Shown here piece after piece: positions 59,460-64,000 of a stretch of 64,000 nucleotides of DNA. How positions within the stretch are numbered: position 1 is the stretch's first letter; the number at the start of each line of letters is the position of its first letter. This DNA is from Yersinia pekkanenii (GTDB lineage: Bacteria; Pseudomonadota; Gammaproteobacteria; Enterobacterales; Enterobacteriaceae): contig NZ_CQAZ01000006.1 in assembly GCF_001152565.1 (NCBI RefSeq), positions 1-64,000 on the forward strand, in the 5' to 3' direction. The position numbers were made by a program, and so were the translations under genes. Under the pieces are notes generated by a model. It did no database searches, had not been told where the DNA came from, and saw nothing but the letters and a program-made list of their open reading frames with translations.

Positions 59460-60801
59460 AGGCCATGCGCTTAATTAAAGGGGTTAATGAAAACAGTTTT
59501 TCCTGCATTTGACCGGCTATAGCCTTAAAACCTGCACTGATATTTGGATCGCTACTCAGGGTATCCCAGTATTGTGTTGCCAGTTGTTGCGCCTGCCCCC
59601 AATGTTCACGGCTCACATCAGCCGATAACCTGATATCAGGCACCGTTTGCCGCATATTCCCCATACCTGATGGAGCAAACGCCATTGGCAGCATGTCGTA
59701 AATAGGGGCAAGAGATAAAGGCCGGTTTGCGAGATGCAAGAATGATAGATTTCCATGATGCATATCGGTATTTGCAATCAATATCCCGAAAGCCCAAATT
59801 AAACGGACTTGTTCAAGCTCTGCAATATCCAGTAAGCCTTTTAGCGCCAGCTCACGACAAACTTTTGGCCAACTGGCAACGGGCATACCGACAAATTCAG
59901 CATTCACGGCTTCCAGAGACACCATGCCAACGCGGCCACGCTGACCCTGGCGGTCAAAGCGTTCCACCTCCAGGAAAGTTTGCTTATCCTGATGTTGCAG
60001 TATATGGCTGGCGGCGGCTGAATAACCCGCATTCTTTAAGGTGTTCAGCGCCAAAGACTCGGCAATAAGTAAATCTGCCCAGCGTTGTGCGTTAGGGTTA
60101 TCTGGTGTCACGGTAAATTTAACGATGACATATGACGGAGGCTTTCCCTCATATCCAGCATAACAGGTAAATTTCGGTTGCTCTCCACCGGCCGATGACC
60201 CCACCATCTCACCCGCCAGCGCCATTAGAGATAATTCTTTATATCGTTGCGGCTTATCTAATGGTGGAATGGGAACAGCATCAGGCTTGAGCAACCAATG
60301 CTGGTAGCTCTCCTGCCCGAGCAGAATATTACCATTTACATCATCTGCCATACGGGACAGGGCGATAAGAATATGCTCTTCATTCCATCCACGAATGTCC
60401 CTATCAAGCTGCAACGGCTCAGCGACTGACTTCCCCCAAATCCGCCCCAGAAACCCTTGTGGCCGCATATCCGCCAGATACCACGGGAGGCTATCGAATT
60501 GTTGCCATGTATCGTCATCCAGTTGGTGTACGCAACACATTTCAGCCGGATAGATCGGATATAAATGAGCAAAATGACTGGCATTTCCTTCACCATCAAT
60601 TCGGTAGAGCGGAAACTCACCCACACCGGCAACCGAGCGAAGTAAAGCATAATGGGTGGATTTTCCTTTCCCTATCTTTAGTACCCGCTCCTTCAACGCA
60701 GTTAATTGACGGGAGATCGTCGATTGACTGGTGGCTAAAGCTTGCGCTAGAGAATTTGCCGTTGTCGGGCCTTGGCGCAATAACATTTCCAGAGTGGGCA
60801 T
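59458..60801 (-). CDS. yjjJ: HipA-family kinase-like toxin YjjJ (HipH)
   Basis: A 447-residue HipA-fold protein with an N-terminal winged helix-turn-helix (about 1-50: TTANSLAQALATSQSTISRQ), so regulator and kinase are in one chain and no separate HipB is needed. Kinase motifs: phosphate loop SSAGGEQPKFTCY (about residue 212), nucleotide-site Lys in VIVKFTV, FLEVERFDR, catalytic NTDMHHGNLSFL and metal-site APIYDMLPM. E. coli has it at the same place. Its target is poorly established. No Shine-Dalgarno sequence is seen; four 12-bp repeats abut the start codon. Confidence 0.88.
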   Translation of the reverse strand: MPTLEMLLRQGPTTANSLAQALATSQSTISRQLTALKERVLKIGKGKSTHYALLRSVAGVGEFPLYRIDGEGNASHFAHLYPIYPAEMCCVHQLDDDTWQQFDSLPWYLADMRPQGFLGRIWGKSVAEPLQLDRDIRGWNEEHILIALSRMADDVNGNILLGQESYQHWLLKPDAVPIPPLDKPQRYKELSLMALAGEMVGSSAGGEQPKFTCYAGYEGKPPSYVIVKFTVTPDNPNAQRWADLLIAESLALNTLKNAGYSAAASHILQHQDKQTFLEVERFDRQGQRGRVGMVSLEAVNAEFVGMPVASWPKVCRELALKGLLDIAELEQVRLIWAFGILIANTDMHHGNLSFLHLANRPLSLAPIYDMLPMAFAPSGMGNMRQTVPDIRLSADVSREHWGQAQQLATQYWDTLSSDPNISAGFKAIAGQMQEKLFSLTPLIKRMA

Positions 60802-60802
60802 T

Positions 60803-60850
60803 TGAATAGATCCATAAATAGAAATGTGAATAGAAACGTGAATAGATTTA
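60803..60850. repeat. Four 12-bp direct repeats before yjjJ
   Basis: Units begin at 60803, 60815, 60827 and 60839 with core tgaatagaa/tgaatagat (one taaataga). An isolated further copy, tgaataga, is at 60903. They lie immediately upstream of the yjjJ start codon and replace a normal ribosome-binding site; they may be operators for its own helix-turn-helix domain. Confidence 0.75.
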
Positions 60851-60941
60851 TATCGCTAATAGTATGATATGTAAAGACGATGAAATTAAACTACGCAGAT
60901 TATGAATAGATTCGCAGAGACAAACAAAATAATAAAGAACC

Positions 60942-60966
60942 GAGCCGCAACACAGTGTCACGGCTC
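60942..60966 (-). terminator. Possible terminator of deoD
   Basis: On the minus strand gagccg (rc of 60961-60966) and cggctc (rc of 60942-60947) pair across a long loop. The T-rich tail (ggttctttatt) is weak, so termination strength is uncertain. Confidence 0.45.
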
Positions 60967-60978
60967 AGTAAGGCGACT

Positions 60979-61701
60979 TTATGCCGCTTTATCACCCAGC
61001 AATACTGATTCTAATGCAATTTCAATCATGTCATTGAAGGTGCTCTGGCGCTCGGCAGCGGTCGTTTGCTCACCGGTACGGATATGGTCAGACACGGTGC
61101 AGATAGTCAGGGCTTTCGCGCCGAACTCAGCCGCCACGCCATAGATACCCGCCGCTTCCATTTCCACACCCAGAATGCCGTATTTTTCCATGACATCAAA
61201 CATTTGTGGATCTGGCGTATAGAACAGGTCGGCAGAGAAAAGGTTGCCCACACGGACATCAATGCCTTTCGCTTTGGCTGCATCAACCGCATTGCGGGTC
61301 ATCTCGAAGTCAGCGATCGCCGCATAGTCGTGGTCTTTAAAACGCATGCGGTTTACTTTGGAATCGGTACAAGCCCCCATGCCGATAACCACATCACGCA
61401 GTTTCACATCAGCACGTACCGCACCACATGAACCCACACGGATGATTTTTTTCACGCCAAAATCAGTGATCAACTCTTTCGCGTAAATGGAGCAAGATGG
61501 GATACCCATACCGTGACCCATAACAGAGATTTTGCGGCCTTTATAAGTTCCGGTGAAGCCCAACATGCCACGCACATTATTCACTTCGCGCACGTCTTGC
61601 AGGAAGGTTTCGGCGATAAACTTCGCACGTAGCGGATCCCCTGGCATCAGTACAACGTCAGCGAAATCACCCATTTCAGCATTAATATGTGGCGTAGCCA
61701 T
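60979..61701 (-). CDS. deoD: Purine nucleoside phosphorylase DeoD
   Basis: Hexameric phosphorylase that splits purine (deoxy)nucleosides to base and (deoxy)ribose-1-phosphate. 240 residues (E. coli 239). [20 protein letters not shown] at the start, [17 protein letters not shown] near 64, VGSCGAVR, and [13 protein letters not shown] with SDHIRTGE. Start at the ATG at 61699-61701; two further codons upstream are open. Last gene of the deo cluster, 223 bases after deoB. Confidence 0.97.
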   Translation of the reverse strand: MATPHINAEMGDFADVVLMPGDPLRAKFIAETFLQDVREVNNVRGMLGFTGTYKGRKISVMGHGMGIPSCSIYAKELITDFGVKKIIRVGSCGAVRADVKLRDVVIGMGACTDSKVNRMRFKDHDYAAIADFEMTRNAVDAAKAKGIDVRVGNLFSADLFYTPDPQMFDVMEKYGILGVEMEAAGIYGVAAEFGAKALTICTVSDHIRTGEQTTAAERQSTFNDMIEIALESVLLGDKAA

Positions 61702-61924
61702 AATCACTTTCCTTAAAAATCAGAGAATTAAAAATAGTCTATCCCGAACCATGTTGGCTGCTGCTGCGCCTTATACAATTCAGGTGTTAAAACAATCAGA
61801 AACGTAGATGAACGCCGAAATTTTAGGCGCGGCCAGCGCACAGACCCCAGAGCCTACACGAAGTACATGAGGATTTTTAGCACTGCCCAATCCTAAAATG
61901 GCACGTTCAGCTTAGCTGAATGAC
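61702..61924. other. Spacer between deoB and deoD
   Basis: 223 bases without a gene. A perfect inverted repeat, ttcagcttagctgaa, is at 61906-61920, just after the deoB stop. No T run follows, so it may be a messenger-stabilising or processing hairpin rather than a terminator. Confidence 0.45.
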
Positions 61925-63148
61925 TTACAGCATGTTCTTACCGTAATCCATTGGTGACAAATCAAAATACTTAGCCACCGTCTGCCCAATATCGGCAAAG
62001 GTCTCACGATGCCCCAACGAACCCGGTTTAACTTTCGGGCCATAAACCAAGACCGGAATATGCTCACGGGTATGGTCAGTACCCGGCCAGGTCGGGTCGC
62101 AACCGTGGTCAGCCGTCAGGATCAAAATGTCATCTTCTTTCACCAGTGCCATCAGCTCTGGCAGGCGACGGTCGAACAGCTCCAATGCAGCAGCATAACC
62201 AGCAACATCACGACGGTGACCGTAAGAAGAGTCAAAATCAACAAAGTTGGTGAACACGATGGTGTTATCACCGGCTTTCTTCATCTGTTCGATGGTAGCG
62301 TCAAACAGTGCGTCCAGACCGGTGGCTTTCACTTTTTGCGTGATACCCACATGGGCATAGATATCGGCAATTTTACCGATAGAAACCACTTCACCGCGCT
62401 TCTCTTCAACCAGTTTTTTCAACACCGTTGGCGCAGGGGGTTCAACAGCCAGATCATGGCGGTTACCGGTGCGCTGGAAGTTACCCGGTTTGTCACCGAT
62501 GAACGGGCGCGCAATCACGCGGCCAATATTGTAGCCCCCTTCGGTAAGCTCTTCGCGGGCAATCTCGCACAACTCGTACAGGCGATCCAAGCCAAATGTC
62601 TCTTCATGGCAGGCAATCTGGAACACTGAGTCAGCCGAGGTATAGAAAATCGGTTTGCCGGTTTTCATATGTTCTTCGCCCAGTTTATCGAGAATAACGG
62701 TACCACTCGAGTGGCAGTTACCCAGATAACCCGGCAGATTGGCGCGTTTTACCAGTTTATCCAGCAGCGCCTGCGGGAAGCTGTTTTCCACATCGCTGAA
62801 GTAGCCCCAATCAAACAAAACTGGCACACCGGCAATTTCCCAGTGACCTGATGGCGTGTCTTTACCGGAGGATAACTCACTGGCATAACCATAAGCGCCA
62901 ATAATCTCTGCATTTTTATCCAGCCCTGGCGGGAATTTACCGGTAGATTCTTCGGCAGCTTTCCCCAGCCCTAAACGGCTCAGATTAGGCAATGTCAGTG
63001 GGCCGCTACGGCCGACATTGGCTTCGCCACGGGCGCAGGCCTCGGCAATGTGACCCAGAGTATCCGCCCCTTCGTCGCCAAATTTTTTAGCATCCGCACT
63101 CGCACCGATACCAAATGAGTCTAAAACCATAATAAATGTACGTTTCAT
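61925..63148 (-). CDS. deoB: Phosphopentomutase DeoB
   Basis: Interconverts (deoxy)ribose-1- and 5-phosphate with two Mn2+; alkaline-phosphatase superfamily. 407 residues, as in E. coli. Metal and nucleophile motifs: [20 protein letters not shown] at the N-terminus, [12 protein letters not shown] with the phosphorylated Thr, [13 protein letters not shown] and [19 protein letters not shown]. The ATG at 63146-63148 is seven bases from GGAG; one codon earlier is another ATG. Follows deoA by 52 bases. Confidence 0.97.
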   Translation of the reverse strand: MKRTFIMVLDSFGIGASADAKKFGDEGADTLGHIAEACARGEANVGRSGPLTLPNLSRLGLGKAAEESTGKFPPGLDKNAEIIGAYGYASELSSGKDTPSGHWEIAGVPVLFDWGYFSDVENSFPQALLDKLVKRANLPGYLGNCHSSGTVILDKLGEEHMKTGKPIFYTSADSVFQIACHEETFGLDRLYELCEIAREELTEGGYNIGRVIARPFIGDKPGNFQRTGNRHDLAVEPPAPTVLKKLVEEKRGEVVSIGKIADIYAHVGITQKVKATGLDALFDATIEQMKKAGDNTIVFTNFVDFDSSYGHRRDVAGYAAALELFDRRLPELMALVKEDDILILTADHGCDPTWPGTDHTREHIPVLVYGPKVKPGSLGHRETFADIGQTVAKYFDLSPMDYGKNML

Positions 63149-63200
63149 CATTTTCTCCTGCATAGGTTCACACGCTGTGTGGCACCTTTAAAGTAGGTGT

Positions 63201-64000
63201 TTATTCAGTGATACGGCGATAGATTACCGGTGTTTCTTCTGGCGCTTGGTCACCCAGTGTAATGGCCGCGCGCACTGCATCTGCCGCCTGTTGCCAGTCA
63301 TCTTCGTTATTGGCATGGATCACCGCCAAGGGTTGCTGAGCATCAACACCGGCTCCCAGACGGGCCATGTCGGTAAAACCAACACTGTAATCAATAGGAT
63401 CTGCTGCGCGGCGGCGACCACCGCCGAGAGAGACTACCGCCATACCTAATGCGCGGGTATCCATGGCAGTGATGATACCTCGCCGCTCGGCAAATACCGG
63501 CTTACTTAGCATCGCAACGGGTAGGTAGCTGTCATAACGTTCGACAAAATCATTCGGGCCTTTTTGCGCCGCAACCATCCGACCAAAGACTTCCGCCGCC
63601 TTGCCGTTATCCAGCACCGCTTGCAGTTTGGCTCTGGCATCGGCGTCATCTTGCGCCAATCCCCCTGATAGCAACATTTCAACACACAGCGCCATGGTCA
63701 CTTCCAGCAGGCGTGGATTGCGATACTCCCCCGTCAGGAAGCGTACCGCTTCGCGCACTTCAACCGCATTACCGGCACTGGAAGCTAATACCTGATTCAT
63801 ATCGGTCAGCAGCGCCGTGGTTTTGCAACCTGCGCCATTCGCGACACCGACAATCGCCTGCGCTAAATCAGCAGATAACTGATATGTCGGCATAAAAGCA
63901 CCGGAACCCACTTTAACATCCATCACTAATGCATCCAGCCCTTCAGCCAATTTTTTAGCCAGAATAGAGGCCGTTATCAGCGGGATGGAATCCACCGTGG
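63201..64000 (-). CDS. deoA: Thymidine phosphorylase DeoA, 3' part
   Basis: Splits thymidine to thymine and 2-deoxyribose-1-phosphate. The window holds about the last 265 residues of some 440; the start lies beyond the right edge. Visible: [32 protein letters not shown] with the phosphate-site residues, [18 protein letters not shown], and the C-terminal domain [17 protein letters not shown]. The frame is open to the window end. With deoB and deoD it forms the deoxynucleoside-salvage cluster. Confidence 0.95.
   Translation of the reverse strand, partial: TVDSIPLITASILAKKLAEGLDALVMDVKVGSGAFMPTYQLSADLAQAIVGVANGAGCKTTALLTDMNQVLASSAGNAVEVREAVRFLTGEYRNPRLLEVTMALCVEMLLSGGLAQDDADARAKLQAVLDNGKAAEVFGRMVAAQKGPNDFVERYDSYLPVAMLSKPVFAERRGIITAMDTRALGMAVVSLGGGRRRAADPIDYSVGFTDMARLGAGVDAQQPLAVIHANNEDDWQQAADAVRAAITLGDQAPEETPVIYRRITE

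Overview
The window is an ordinary chromosomal segment of a Yersinia, most likely of the Y. pseudotuberculosis/Y. pestis group. Gene order closely follows the E. coli region around 0 minutes (folA, carBA, dapB, ispH-fkpB-lspA-ileS-ribF, rpsT, nhaRA, dnaJK, satP, mog, talB, yaaA, thrCBA-thrL, arcA, creA, rob, gpmB, yjjX, trpR, slt, ettA, nadR, radA, serB, smp, yjjJ, deoDBA). The Yersinia assignment rests on protein similarity, on the biofilm locus hmsCDE, on YPAL-type miniature repeats and ERIC elements, and on an exported beta/gamma-crystallin protein. No tRNA, rRNA, CRISPR array, prophage or full insertion sequence was seen.

Layout. 0-9 kb: folA, the yjjPB exporter genes, a LysE-type exporter, carAB with ArgR and PurR sites, dapB. 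9-13 kb: an accessory module of a LacI/GalR regulator, an NhaC-type permease and a MalY/PatB C-S lyase, with an operator and a CRP site; it resembles malI-malX-malY with the permease exchanged. 13-19 kb: ribF-ileS-lspA-fkpB-ispH operon, then rpsT. 19.6-26 kb: nhaA-nhaR, dnaK-dnaJ with a sigma-32 promoter, satP. 26.4-28.9 kb: an AT-rich gene for an exported protein with two beta/gamma-crystallin domains and a GNAT-like C-terminus, the least explained gene here. 29-34 kb: an MFS permease, mog, talB, yaaA. 33-38 kb: the thr operon with leader peptide and attenuator. 39-45 kb: arcA, creA, rob, gpmB, yjjX, trpR, sltY. 45.9-51.3 kb: a type II P-type ATPase with altered cation ligands, then hmsCDE. 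51.4-55.9 kb: ettA, a YPAL copy that split a terminator, a Fic remnant, a frameshifted dehydrogenase, nadR with a perfect NadR box. 56-64 kb: radA, serB, smp, the HipA-family yjjJ, deoD, deoB and the 3' part of deoA.

The genes are mostly housekeeping: pyrimidine/arginine precursor and threonine synthesis, NAD and deoxynucleoside salvage, heat-shock chaperones, sodium homeostasis and envelope maturation. Small repeats shape the spaces between them. YPAL copies sit just after stop codons, two of them between duplicated terminator hairpins, and one supplies the carB stop codon. ERIC elements touch the stop codons of thrC and yjjJ. A 10-bp tandem duplication breaks the dehydrogenase gene. All assignments are from reading the sequence and remembered family features; no database search was run.
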